Below, one piece after another: positions 48,501 to 60,278 of a stretch of 64,000 bases of DNA (the first letter of the stretch is position 1; the number at the start of each line of letters is the position of its first letter). The notes below the pieces were generated by a model that ran no database searches, was not told the origin of the DNA, and was given only the letters and a program-made list of their open reading frames with translations. Made by a program: the position numbers and the translations under genes. Origin of the DNA: Eretmocerus hayati (Eukaryota > Arthropoda > Insecta > Hymenoptera > Aphelinidae). Where the stretch lies: NCBI GenBank assembly GCA_029851415.1, contig CM056743.1, forward strand, positions 32,008,714 through 32,072,713. The letters are read 5' to 3'.

Positions 48501-51500
48501 GTAGAGTGACAGCAGTATTGGAGAATTAATGATTTGATAAGAAATCGAATTCATGTTGAGTCCCAACCTCATTCAATGACAATGAGAAAGGTCATTCATG
48601 ATAATTTAGAAATATGCCTTTCAAGCCGAGAACAATTATCCTTCAACCACAATATCAAGATCACCCGAGACCAAGAATGAAATTTGGAATTAATCAAAAG
48701 GAAATAAGGGCTTCAGTTTTAGGAAAATTCTTTAGATACTGAAAAAAATGCCCTTGTAAAAGTTCTCCCACGAATATTGAACAAGAATATAATTTACAAT
48801 ACACGAAAATAGAAGATTGCAAACCTTTGTTGATCATTGTTACGATGTTCTCGCTGCTCCCGATCTCTGGCACTGACGCTGGCGTCGCTCAGTCCATTAT
48901 TCCCATCAACCGTCGAACTACTCGAACCTGCTCTCAATGAACTAGACTGATGATGTTGATCAAGCCTGTGTGCGACGTCGTGTGAACTATCACTCGCCGT
49001 TGACGTACCCGAATTAATACTAAGGTTAACCGGATCTGAGCTATCCCTCCGTCGAGGTGGTTCAACGCTACCATCACGTCTGTTTTCTTCAGTGCTTTCA
49101 CAGCGTTCGACGTCTACTTCAGCGTCGTCTGCTTCGTCATCATCATCTTCGTCGTCATCTTCGTCACCCTCGGTACCATCCTCTGTTTTTATTAGAACAG
49201 AGCAACAGTCTGCCGGGTTACTCGTCGTCCGTCTGTTGGGATACAATTTTTCTTTATTATGATTTTGTCAGGTTATGGATTTTTTGGAATTCTGATGTAT
49301 CTATTATCGTTATCATTTCATTATGAGCTTCGGCGGTCTGCACTGATAGAAGTTATTGGTGCCTGGGTTAAGAGAGGGAAACAAGTATTTTCCGTACTTC
49401 AAACAATAGCGTGACCGCAGGGTTTCTTTTTTGCCACGGGGACCGGGCTACGTTTGAGTGCGGTAATTTTTAGGTTAGAAAAGTGGAATAAATTCTCGGT
49501 TGTATCCAGTCCAGATAGATCATAAGGTAATCGAGAACTCACGGGCTGCTGGTTTATTCATTGTGTTTATTTATTCGCTTCGATTACATTCATGGCCAAG
49601 CATTTTTAGAGAAACGAGAGACTCAAATAAGTGAATGAATAAATCATGATAATTCAACGCCCAGCCAAAATTTCTCCGTCCGGATCCCGCGTACAGTGTA
49701 TCGGGTTGTCTATTTGGAAGGGCTGAAGTATAATGGGTGTCCGTATGGGTCATGGATGAGTCGGTGGGTAGGCGGTCGGGTGGATGGAAGGTCTGGTTCG
49801 GTCTGGAACAGTCCAGAACGGTCCGGGGCCTTCTGTTACAGTCTTAAACGGTCTGGTACGACCGGGATGGCCTGGATTGGTTTGGAACAGTCTGCCCTAG
49901 TCTGGAATGGTTTTTGAATAGGCTGGTCTAGGCTAGGTGGACTTGGCTGGCTAAAATATAATATGTGGCTGTGTGGGTTATGGGTGGGAGCGCGGGAGAT
50001 TTGGTAGGTGGGTAGGTTGATGATCGGGCGGGTGAGTGGATAGGTTGGTGAACGGCTGACTAGACGGGCTGATGGGTGGTTTCAACTATTAGTGGCACTA
50101 CTTCAACCAAATGTCATCTTAACGAATTTCATAAGAAACATCTCTTCAATGCCATCAATTGATCGCTACTCATCATTTTACAAATATCAGTTCTGAGCAA
50201 AAGCATTTCATGGGTCTCTAACTTATCGAGAATGTCTACAAGCTGAACGAGCGGTAGTGAAAGAGGCAATAACGCTAGTCTACTTGGTGCAATATTATGA
50301 GATTATGCGTACCTGTTGTCATACTGTGATTCATAACTCGAGCTTTCATGATTTTCGTCGGATGGTTGTGGTGTGGATACTTTTTCTGGCTGGGAATTTG
50401 GTGAGCCTTGCGGTTGACTTGGCTCATCCAGCTCCGATTTTATTTGAAGGAGCTCGAATAGCTCCTTTAGAGGCTTGAGCTCCGTTGACTGAAAAGAGGA
50501 TGATTTTATAAATTGAAGAGCGCTGATATGAAATTGGGATATGCATTTGGATCTCATTGGCCGGAATATATGTTTTCTAACTTTTTTAACTACATTGAAC
50601 AAATAATCCGTGGAAATAGAAGGAAATAAGCTAAAAAGGCGGTTGCCTTCCTACCATTTCCTCACAAATCCGAAAAAATCGATTCCTGATTGTGCATTCC
50701 TACAAGTTCACAGTGGAATTTCACTACTAGGTGTCAATACAATTTTTTTACAGAACAGTCAAATCCACTGATCAGGATCATTTTTTACTGACTGAAGAGA
50801 GTGGTTGCGCCTACACCAACGTACAAGTTTTTCCAGCGTAAAAACTACTTCAGAGAGTCAAATCCAACCAAGCTACAAAATATTTGTCAGTATACAATCG
50901 ATCATACATTTCACGTGAAAAATATTCTCAAATGACTAAGCCTGAACTGGTTGTTTGATATGTCAGAAGATAAGATAATGTGAAAATTGATAGTTCTTCG
51001 ACACATTCACTTTAAAAATTCAAGTTGTTTTTCATCAAGAAAGATGTAAGGTCATATATTATGACGAGACCTTGAAAGATAGAACTTCTACTCAAAAAGC
51101 TGATGGCTATTCTAAAGAGAATAAAAAACCATGTACGAAATTTTTGGATGGAATAAATTTTGCATACAGATCTTCAGGAGTGCGCGATTTCTGTGGAGTC
51201 CACAACCTGATTGTTGTCTTGAATCCTCATTAATTTTACTTTCTTAAAACGTACACGATGAAAAAAATCATATTTTTCACTGTATCGCTTTGAACTGAGA
51301 AACTAAAAAATTGCTCAAGCTAGGTTCAATTTTCACCCTTCGTGATTCATCAATCAGTAATAACACCCCAAGCTCATCCAAATTACATTCTGAATCACGC
51401 GAAGTCCATAAGAAATTTGATATCCAGTACTTACAGGAATCAAAGTTTGCCCATTGTATAAAAATTCCAGCAGGTGCACAAGCTGAGTTTTTTGCACTCC

Positions 51501-51761
51501 AGAGAGGTGTACCACGTGATCCAAAGCTGGATTTCTGAGTAAATTTGCAAGAAGAGGGCTTGCAGCTGCTAAAACAACCCTATGAGCTTTTGCAACGGAA
51601 CCATCGTCGCAAGCCAGAGTAACGTCAACATGTCGATCACCTGAATACCAAGAGCCAACTTCTTCAACAAGGGTAGCTGGATGCTTCCCATAGTGTAGAG
51701 TAAGCAGACCGTCTGGATACATATTCTGTAGATCGTCAAAAATTTCGTCTGAATAATTCAT
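45588..51761 (-). CDS. ken: Ken (ken and barbie) BTB/POZ C2H2 transcription repressor
   Basis: Nuclear DNA-binding repressor, insect counterpart of vertebrate BCL6; in Drosophila it opposes a subset of JAK/STAT targets and acts in genital development (known). Coding exons on the minus strand: 51761-51435, 50488-50313, 49232-48825, 47552-47246, 46052-45588, all with GT/AG borders and matching phases; 1,683 nt, 560 residues (Drosophila Ken is slightly longer). BTB domain about residues 20-109 ([21 protein letters not shown]). Then [10 protein letters not shown], an acidic run (~180-210), DPVNLSI, and [15 protein letters not shown] in exon 4. Exon 5 has zinc fingers C466/C469/H482/H486, C494/C497/H510/H515 and C528/C531/H544/H549. 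[19 protein letters not shown] and the C-terminal LLLSKNLHD identify Ken specifically. Start is the first ATG after an in-frame TAG. Confidence 0.95.
46134..46160. repeat. Poly-A tract in ken intron 4
   Basis: An uninterrupted run of more than 20 A on the + strand (T on the gene strand), close upstream of the exon 5 acceptor region; a microsatellite likely to vary in length. Confidence 0.8.
46161..47245 (-). other. ken intron 4
   Basis: AT-rich intronic DNA between ken exons 4 and 5. The frames at 46689-46955 on both strands overlap each other and show no domain. Confidence 0.6.
47553..48824 (-). other. ken intron 3
   Basis: Intronic; no repeats or exons recognised. Confidence 0.6.
49735..50065. 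repeat. Degenerate GGTCTGGAAC minisatellite in ken intron 2
   Basis: Irregular ~10-11-bp words such as GGTCTGGAAC, AGTCCAGAACG, GGTCTGGTACG and GATTGGTTTGGAACAG, followed by GGTGGGTAGGTTG-type words; GC-rich compared with the surrounding intron. Confidence 0.6.
50489..51434 (-). other. ken intron 1
   Basis: Intronic sequence between the BTB exon and exon 2; no additional exon supported. Confidence 0.6.
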
Positions 51762-52361
51762 TTTTATCAAAAATTTCTTATACTACGTATATTCGTAGAA
51801 AAAAAAAGGTAGAATGTTAATAGATCGATGTCTGTTTCATGACTAGCGGAGATTATAAAAAGTGATGATGATGTACATGCCTGTGAAGAGTGTTATAGTT
51901 TGATGATATGATGGTTGTTATTTGAAATGGCGCTTTTCCATTATGTGAAAAGTGAGTTTCTCGAGCTTGTTTTTTAAGGCACGTGTCAGTCTCAAGGTAA
52001 GATCGACTATTCATTCGAGAGAATATAATATGTTTGATTGGATAGTCATGAAAAAAAACACGCTAGCTGATTGCGTGTGTGATATACTATCGCTGCGATT
52101 ATTATGAGAGTTAGAATGGTTCTCTATATGTAATTCTATCGATAGTAGAAAACATCTCTGTTTACTAGAAGAAGGTCAATGACTTTTGGTGGTTATAATT
52201 GATGGTATCTTATTATATATGAAGAGCAGAATTCGAGAGTTGGATGACTCGGAGTGATGGTCAAATAATTTGATATGAGATTAGAAAAGTATTTTTGTGT
52301 CGTGTATGTATGGTGATATCTTTTTTTTTTGTTCAATTTTTTTTTTTTTTTTTTTCTTTAC

Positions 52362-52424
52362 CTGCATAACTCTGAGAGAGTCGTTGAACGCCAGTGCGGA
52401 TTGTAAAGACTCCACGTAATGCAT
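52362..52424 (-). other. Possible upstream (5') exon of ken
   Basis: On the minus strand an ATG at 52424 opens 21 codons (MHYVESLQSALAFNDSLRVMQ, 21 residues in all, given here only as starting MHYVESLQS and ending LRVMQ) to a good CAG/GTAAAG donor. It could join in frame to an AG 15 bases before the ken ATG, extending the N-terminus, or simply be a non-coding leader exon. The acceptor lacks a strong pyrimidine tract. RNA evidence would be needed. Confidence 0.25.
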
Positions 52425-54563
52425 TGAGATATGGTGCCCGTTCAAGTTAGGGCTGTTTCGATCTCTGCTTAGGAGTAATTCTGGATATGGAAAGTGATGC
52501 CATTGGGCATCGGATTTGACTGGAACATCTGCTTTTTGATTTTCCAGGAGGTCGGGACATCTATGGTATTGGCCAATTTTTCACGATTTCTGAAATCAAA
52601 AAGAAAAATTTGGTTAAGGGGGAGAATTTTGGATCAATTCGTTGGAAAAAATTTCGAATTACTAGTGATGGTTTTGAGTTGGGACACGAATTTTCGGATG
52701 TCATTTCTGAGTTTTGCATCTGAATAATTGTCAGGATGTGGGAGAATTCGATCTTTTACAGAACCAATGACACAAGCAATAAATATTATAGGGGAACACA
52801 GCCCGATTCAATAAAGCCATACGAGAATCTATAAGAATTTCTTGAATTGATTCCACAATGATTTTCTCAGAGAATAATCTATCAATTTCCGAAGAGTGTC
52901 ACTCATAATCTTCTTTTGGTTAATGGACACGGTGATTTGTGCCAAATCCATGAAATTTTGGATAAGATTACCGACTCGGATGTAGATTTAAGGTTTTCAT
53001 ATTTCTAGGAATTTATGAGAATAGTCGCAACATATTCTGAATTATTGAAAAATGAAAAATGTTCTAAATGAAAATCTGTTTCATAATCTTTACATTGTTC
53101 TCTTCTATTTTAGATGATGATGATAGATTTTCTGAATCAAATTCCAACAAATATTTTTGGAGTTTACTCATTTTCCCCAAAAATTCAATTTCCATTCCTG
53201 TAACACATCACACTCATACTGATTTCATTTCAAAGGTCCTATGCAGTGAGATTCTTACACTCATGTGTGAAATACATGCTAAAATGAGCTTGACACGCGT
53301 GCCGCATCGATGAGGGACATTTGCAGCAGTAGCCACTGACCTTGGCTTCAAGATTCGCATCATGCACATGCAGAATGGGAAAAGCTCGAGCGAAACATCA
53401 GACCTTGAGTGATAGTCACATCACAGAAATGTATTAATTCATCATTTCCATTCACCGCCTCTTCTTCTCGCTCTTTCGAGATATTTTTTCCCCCCTTTCT
53501 ATACGAAAAGCATATCCGCACGTGCTAGTGATGGTTATGATTTGTGATTATTGGAACTCGCATTCATGCAGCGCATCCACAAGTTTCCGCTAACGTATTT
53601 TCCTCCTCCTGAATTATCAGATATCATAGTGTCATAGGCCACTTTTTCCTTTTACGATTTAGTCAAATTATTCAAAAAAAAGTTCGATGAATTAGGTGCG
53701 ACTATATTTCTGTATTTTATATGACTCGAATTCATATTGAACTTGCGTTAGTTAGCATCACAAATCAAAATTTGTGTACGAGATTTTGTTTCACAACAAA
53801 TTTAAATGTTCAATTCGGGCTCACAAAGATGTCATCGAGAATTCCCGAGAAGATTGTAAACAGTCAAAGCTCGATATCCGAAATAATTTGGTAACGATTC
53901 AAGTATAAATATGACTCAGAAAAATGCAAAAATATGAAGTATGGGCCGAGATCCTAGTCTGAAAATAGAAAATATTCAAGCTACGATTCGAATAATTTTT
54001 GGGAAAAAAGTTCAACATAAGTATATGGAATGATGAATAGCTAACAAACACGTCTCATTTTTCTGTAATAACGATTGGGGTCGATGAGCGGAACTCTTGC
54101 CAAAATTGGTATTACGATGGGATAGACGTATAATTTTGGAGATATGAGATAAGAGTTACAATCAGATTCTTTTGTTTTGCGATTTCAACAGAATTTCTTT
54201 CAGAAAATTCTTGAAAGCTCCTGTAAAGGATTTTTCCAGGACCTTCCTCGACCCAGGATCTTTATGGGCAGCGTAAAAACTGCGCAAAAATTTTCATGTA
54301 GAGGCGCATGACCTCGAGGAATCCTGTCAGAGTATCAGATTCTTCATAAATATTCTCAAAATGTCTCGAAAGTTTTCAACGTAGATTTCTGTTAACAAAA
54401 TTCTTGTCCATTATTGATATAGAATTTCCAAGTACACTGATGCATGAATAACTTTGGAATAACACGTGAAAGATCGCCACAGAACTCACTTCGAACTTTA
54501 GTGTAGATTTTTTGCTTATGAGACCGATTGAGGTACAGCAAATGTTTGAATTTGACTCATGGA

Positions 54564-54567
<4 letters not shown>
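52425..54567. other. ken upstream region, no gene
   Basis: AT-rich, no recognised exon; candidate regulatory DNA of ken, but I see no specific site I can defend. Confidence 0.4.

Positions 54568-54597
<30 letters not shown>
54568..54597. repeat. (TA)n microsatellite
   Basis: About 14 TA repeats immediately before a MITE. Confidence 0.9.
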
Positions 54598-54600
<3 letters not shown>

Positions 54601-54609
54601 GATAAAAAT

Positions 54610-54822
54610 CAGGGTTTTTAACGAAATCCATTTTGAATTTTGTTGAATTTCGTTGAGCCCTATTTGATGACCCATTCCATAACGAAATCCTACTCTGAAA
54701 ATCATAATCATCACATTATGATGGTTATGATTTTTTGAGTGGTATTTTGTTATGAATTTGGTCATTGGATAGAATTCAACAAAATTCAACGAAATTGAAA
54801 ATAGGTTTCGTTGAAAACCCTG
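54610..54822. mobile_element. hAT-type MITE, 213 bp, 8-bp duplication
   Basis: Ends CAGGGTTTTTAACGAAA and the complement of TTTCGTTGAAAACCCTG; arms pair through AATTTTGTTGAATTTCGTTG to a loop around the centre ATCATAATCATCACATTATG (itself partly palindromic). An exact 8-bp duplication ATAAAAAT lies at 54602-54609 and 54823-54830. The CAGGG terminus and 8-bp duplication are typical of hAT. Confidence 0.87.
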
Positions 54823-54830
54823 ATAAAAAT

Positions 54831-56739
54831 TATCGAGAACAGTCAAATCCCCATACTAATGTTGACATCAATTTTCTGAGACTCGTGAAGTGATAGAGCA
54901 GTTCTGGAAACAAACTTTGATTCAAAGGTTCAAAAACAACCGGAAACTGTTTTCAGATTAAATCAAACAAATCAAACCTAAATCAATCGAACTGTGTGAT
55001 ATGATCATCTGAAGAAAAATTCATAAGCTTATTTTGTAAACTTATACTCTAAAGGGCACATTTTCTATCAAATTTCTCTGCGAAACAAAATAATTATTTC
55101 ATGTTGAGATGCACAGGAAATTCAAGAACGGTTTTTCATGAGTATTTTCCTCAAAAAAATTACCATAAAATCAATAGTATCTTAGAAATTTCACCAGTGT
55201 TTCCACGCTCAAAGAATAAGATAATATTCGGTAAAAATGAATTATCATAGGATTAGAATTGGAACGTTTAACGAGAAGAAGAATGCGGACATCGATGAGT
55301 GCAACGAGATAATAGCGAGAACAACTCGGTATTGCATACATGCAGGAAAGAAACTTGAGATGATCGCGCCAGTGTAGAATAATACCTAGACTTGGATTAT
55401 AATGTCACTGATGTAATTGTACTACATAACAAAAGGAAATATCTCAGAGTTTCATGTTTTTCTTCACTTGCGACGTATCAAATTCAAGGGGAGAGTATGT
55501 ATCACAAGACCGAGGTCTTTCTTTTTGAAATATTGAAAAATATTGCTGATAAAGTGTAGTGCCATATTTTCTCTTCCAGAAATTCTTAGTCGCGTTGGAA
55601 AACAACTTTGTTCTGACTGCAAATTGAATTACCGAAACTTCTCCCATGAAAACTGCTGAGAAATAATTTCTCAAATTTTTCCTAACTCAACAACATAATG
55701 TGTCATATCTCACTCGAATTCACCACTTCAGTCGAGGCTGCAGTCTTGTGCATAATAGTATCAGACAAAATATTCACATGTTGAACATATTTTCATCCAA
55801 AACTTTTATGGGAATTTGAGGATTTTTCTTTGTACTCCCTTATTCCTCATAAAAATACTCCGGGTCATTTTATTGATATTTTTAGTCAAAAATGAAGAAA
55901 ATATCGATCACTGATTCAACTCATATTTGAACTCCTTATATTTTTCACTGCAGCTATTTACGGGGGCATTAATTCACAAATCCAACTGCTATATTAAAAT
56001 CGAGAGTAAAAGTGACAGAAAAAATACATCTGAAAATGTTATTTTCACACAAACAAAAATAAAACTCACAAGTACACATATACGCATGGATGATGATTAT
56101 ATATCTCTATACACGCATACTATAATCACTGTTCACGCTCGTATCGGTATATTTCTATACTTGTAGATTTCATGTATTGGCCAATATATATGATTCTCGC
56201 AGATTCTTGCGGTCACGGTCGAATATCGCAAACTCTCAGGCCATGCTTGGCTTGCCATCAAAGTGAGCCATACTTATCACTATTACACATGCATTAAGTA
56301 GTCGAAGGAGAAAAGGCGGAGAAAGAGAGCTAATTCGAGAGTGAGCTCGAGGCCTCTTATTCGCAGACGCACATGTAGATAGATATAAAGTTATTTTGTA
56401 TTACTTATAGTGATGGCGTAATCTGTAAACATGCGTACGATGAGCTTGGCGAATCGTGATTTGAAGTCAGACAATGATGATAAAGTGAAGAAATTTTCAG
56501 TGTCCAAGGGCATTGTAACTAGTTTTTTCTTTAAATGTGCAGATTAATGATGAATTGAGAGATGAGATTCACGTGTTTGGAATTTCATTCAAGTTTCGTT
56601 TGATAAAATGCCATATTCGTTTCCTGCATTGCACCAGTTGGTGGTTTTGCGATTGATTTCATGCATGTGTCTCAAGTTTTCTTTCAATTTGTTCCCAACA
56701 TGATATTCTGAATGGAATGAGACAGAGGTAATATTATTA
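54831..56739. other. Intergenic, no feature
   Basis: AT-rich, no supported gene, RNA or element. Confidence 0.4.
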
Positions 56740-57245
56740 TAAGATTTCCGAGATGAATGGCGATAACCACCAATCTTGAAATTCTACCGCTAATCTGTAA
56801 TTTTCCCGGTATCCGCGAAAATATCAGTCTACATTTTGCGTTTTGTGGATAGAGAGTTTTGTAGGTTAGGGTTGAACACTTTAAACTAGTGAGTTTTCGA
56901 TTAAATGTTGCTGAGCTATTTGTGTATTGATATTCATTCAAGATTTTTTTGCTGAAGTATCACTCTGACTCTCATTATTCCTGTCCTTGACATATAATTC
57001 TTTACTTCGGAATGAATATCAATACTAAACTTTCTTAGCAACATTTAATCAAAAACTCATTAGTTCAAAGTCTTCATCCTCAACATATAAAACCCTCAAT
57101 CCACAATCCGCAAAACGCCAACTGATATTTTTGTGGGTACCGGAAAAACATCTATTACCGGTAAAAATTATCCTGGTGATGTTATAATGAGGCCTCAGAG
57201 TTACCAATTTTGGCCGGCAAAAATGGGAAATTCCAATCGCACTGA
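56740..57245. mobile_element. Degenerate fold-back element, ~0.5 kb
   Basis: Left and right halves are imperfect reverse complements around a centre near 56970. Paired phrases include TTCCCGGTATCCGC/CCGGTACCCAC, AAATATCAGT, GATTAAATGTTGCT and GTATTGATATTCATTC. Older and more diverged than the other palindromes here. Confidence 0.65.
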
Positions 57246-57468
57246 TCATCGGGTCTTTGGCGGGAACTTAGATGAATTACATTTGAGTCTTCATTGACGT
57301 TCATTCCATGTTAGTTTGTTACGGCGTATGAATTGAGATCAGCTCTAATGGAACTTGTGGAAAGAATGGACCAATTTCTCATTATCGAGCTCATTATAGT
57401 ACCATCGAATCTGATTTGGTTATATACATTTTCTTCGTTTTTCATTTTTGAAACGATCAACGCTCAGA

Positions 57469-57605
57469 AGCAGTCTGAACCGTCCACCTTCAAGATCTAC
57501 TGTCTCACTCACACACAATTAGGTTATGGTAACCTAACTCATAAGCAGCTGTCCGTGAGTGCGAGTGAGACAGTAGATCTCGAAGCTTGGACAATTCAGA
57601 CTGCT
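57469..57605. mobile_element. Palindromic MITE, 137 bp
   Basis: Ends AGCAGTCTGAA-CGTCCA and complement; arms share AAGATCTACTGTCTCACTC and a central TTAGGTTATGGTAACCTAA. No convincing duplication in the flanks. Confidence 0.75.
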
Positions 57606-58119
57606 CCCAAGTGTACATTGTTCGAGAATTTTTCGCGGGAACAGTTCTCCTTGATTGATATTTATGTAAATATTAGTTCGTTCACAATATGAGTGGGTAA
57701 ATACAAGTTCAATGAATGCATTAAGCAATTAATGATTCTTCAGAAGTGAGTAAATAAAAGTATGAAAGATCCAATGCAGTTGCATTTCGGACATTGCAGT
57801 TGTATTTTACGGATTTGAAACAATCAGATTCAGCTGGAAACTGCGATTTTTGAGAAATCTCCATATGAAAATGAACATAATCTTTAATCAAAGGTGAGTT
57901 TTTATGTCAAACCAATAAGATTGTTGCATTATGAATGTAATCCTCGAGTAATGCTACCTCACCATTGTAATTTTCAAGCTTGTAACCCGGGATCAAGAAT
58001 GATTTTGATCTTGAAACACGAGAGAATCCGTTGACCAAATAGACATGATCCAAGAAGAAAAATGATTAAGATCATCTAGAAGATTCGCGGTCAAGCTCGA
58101 CTGTACACATTAGTGCTAA
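57606..58119. other. Intergenic, no feature
   Basis: No gene or repeat recognised. Confidence 0.4.
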
Positions 58120-58389
58120 CCATGTACCTGTCAATCGACAAGCATCATCATCAGTGCAAGACCCAGACATACCGCGGAGTCTCATACTCTCGGTCTCTGC
58201 ATCAAGTTCAAGGCCGATCCGTCATCATCGCGGCTTTCAAGAGGCGGAGCTGGCACAGGTACCTCGTACGTTCTCATTGGCTCAGATGCCAAGTGGGACG
58301 TTACTTTCGAAAGTTCAATCGGTGCTGCCACAGGCGGCTTTTTCATAAAACTTGAGATTCTCCAGTACTACTTGACCGACTGTAGATAA
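58120..58389 (+). other. Exon-like open frame without ATG, unrecognised
   Basis: A 90-codon stop-to-stop frame ending TAA at 58387-58389, with balanced composition unlike its AT-rich surroundings. It contains GTGTSYVLIGSDAKWDVTF and GGFFIKLEILQYYLTDC near its end. A usable acceptor (CATCATCAG/T) lies at about 58155. It might be the last exon of an unknown gene or a retroelement scrap. I do not recognise the protein. Confidence 0.3.
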
Positions 58390-60050
58390 AGTAGGGCACT
58401 AGTATTACCGGCAAAAAGAGTGTACTGTATAGAGAATTAGCGGTCTCAGTGTGGCCTCGTGGCCTCGATGATTTTGACTGGGTGCTGAAAGTGAAAGTTT
58501 GGACTGTTGAAAGGACGGTGTGTTATAGCCGAGATATGACGGAATCGGATCCATAACTCGGTGTTCTTGTGTTATACTGGGAGTATATTTGATTACGGGC
58601 TTCAGAGAGACTGACTGAGAAATCGCTTTGTATGGTGAGGAAGAAAGTGAGTTATGACATTGTGAGAGTATTACATCAGGCGTTCTCGTTATACTCGAGT
58701 GAATATGCATGGAATGAAAGTGCATATTCAGAGGAATTGAATTGGATGATTCAGAGCTATGGACGAATCGGTATTGTAAAGCGTAGAAAACTGAATTTTA
58801 GTCGTTGTGGTGTTTTATAGTTTAGAGTCTCATCAATTTTGTGGATCAAAATTTTCACTAATCCGAATAATTGTAGTCATCCCAGCTGTAGACACAATTT
58901 TGGAGATGAATTAAGGGAATTCAATGGCCGCAATTTGTGGACGAGAAATCCTTCATATTTCCAAATTTCGCTGACGCGCTATAATATGGAGGGCTCCGGA
59001 TCATAATAGTACAAGTCCATTTCAGATTTTGAAAAAATTCCTTTGATATTTTCGAGACTGTTTTAATTGCCAGATACTTTTTGGAGAAATTATTTTTGCG
59101 TCGCATTTCTGAGCTTTTATTTCAAATAACAGCATCAAAAATTTCCCGGACCAGTGATTTTCAATAAATTATCCTATGAAATATACTGGAGAAATTTTTT
59201 TAAAATGAGACATAAATAAATTCTGGTTCACAATATCATGATGCACTGGACTGGGGTTAGTAAACCTATAGAGATTCAGACAGTTCACGCAACTCTGTGA
59301 AAAACTTCCAAATTTAGTCAACATCTGCCTTATCTGTCATTTTAGCACAATCGTGTTTAAGCTTTCTCTTGCCCATACTGATTAACGTATTTGAACTGAA
59401 GCAGAAATTAATTAAAACATCTTTGAATAGCAAAAGAGAAAGTGCGGACGTCCGGAGTATCTTCTGAAACTGAGTGCCAACACTATTTCATTTCACCACT
59501 TTGGATATTATTATGTAAGTCAAAGTCCCTGTGAACAAGGAACGAAAATTAGCACGCTTTCAAATTCACACTCAAATGAATTTTATGATCACTACTTCTA
59601 AGCCTGTTCAAAATGTGTTATGGTTCGTTTCAATGGAGTGAATTTTTTTTGTTGAGTGATAATTACCACAAGTCTCGTTATTTGTTCATGGCAAGTCGAA
59701 AAATTTATCGATGATCATTTGATGTGAAAAAATGAACTTTTCTCGTACTCCACTCACCACAGTTGGGAAAAACTTTGCATTTCCTAATCTCAATTTTGTA
59801 AAATTTTCCCGTCTTGAATGACTTTTTGTGTATTTCTTCTTCCCTCAAAATGAAAGTCTGAGATGTTCTGAGACTTGAGAAAATTCCAAAAAGAGACTGA
59901 ATAATCACAACTTTTCAAATAAAGCGTGACTCACAGAGTTTTGACTGTTGCTGATGCGTATGTTTCCCTTTCAACAAATGAATTTGATGTTGAAATTTTC
60001 AAAAATGAAACTCAAATGAAATAAATAAAAGAAAATAGAAAATGAAGGTA
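58390..60050. other. Intergenic, no feature
   Basis: AT-rich; short frames only. Nothing supported. Confidence 0.4.
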
Positions 60051-60278
60051 CACTGTAAAAATTTTTTTCGAAAAACTGCAACCAACTGGTTGAAAATTCA
60101 ACCAATTTGGTTGAAAATTCAACCAGTTTATTCAACCATTTGGTTGGAAATTCAACCAATATGTTTGAAAATTCAACCAGTTTATTCAACCAGATGGTTG
60201 AATTTCTCATTCAACCAACTGGTTGAATTTTTCATTCAACCACCTGGTTGAAGTTTTTCGGAAAAATTTTTTACAGTG
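60051..60278. mobile_element. TA-flanked MITE with internal palindromic minisatellite
   Basis: Ends CACTGTAAAAATTTTTTTCG and the complement of CGGAAAAATTTTTTACAGTG; TA on both sides (60049-60050, 60279-60280), as for Tc1/mariner-type insertion. The interior is about ten alternating words of TTGGTTGAA and TTCAACCA, so each word can pair with its neighbour or with one further away. Confidence 0.85.

Noticed and set aside
48794..49246. The 150-residue acidic frame as an independent gene
   Set aside because: It is exon 3 of ken: borders at 49232 and 48825 match splice sites and phases of the neighbouring ken exons.
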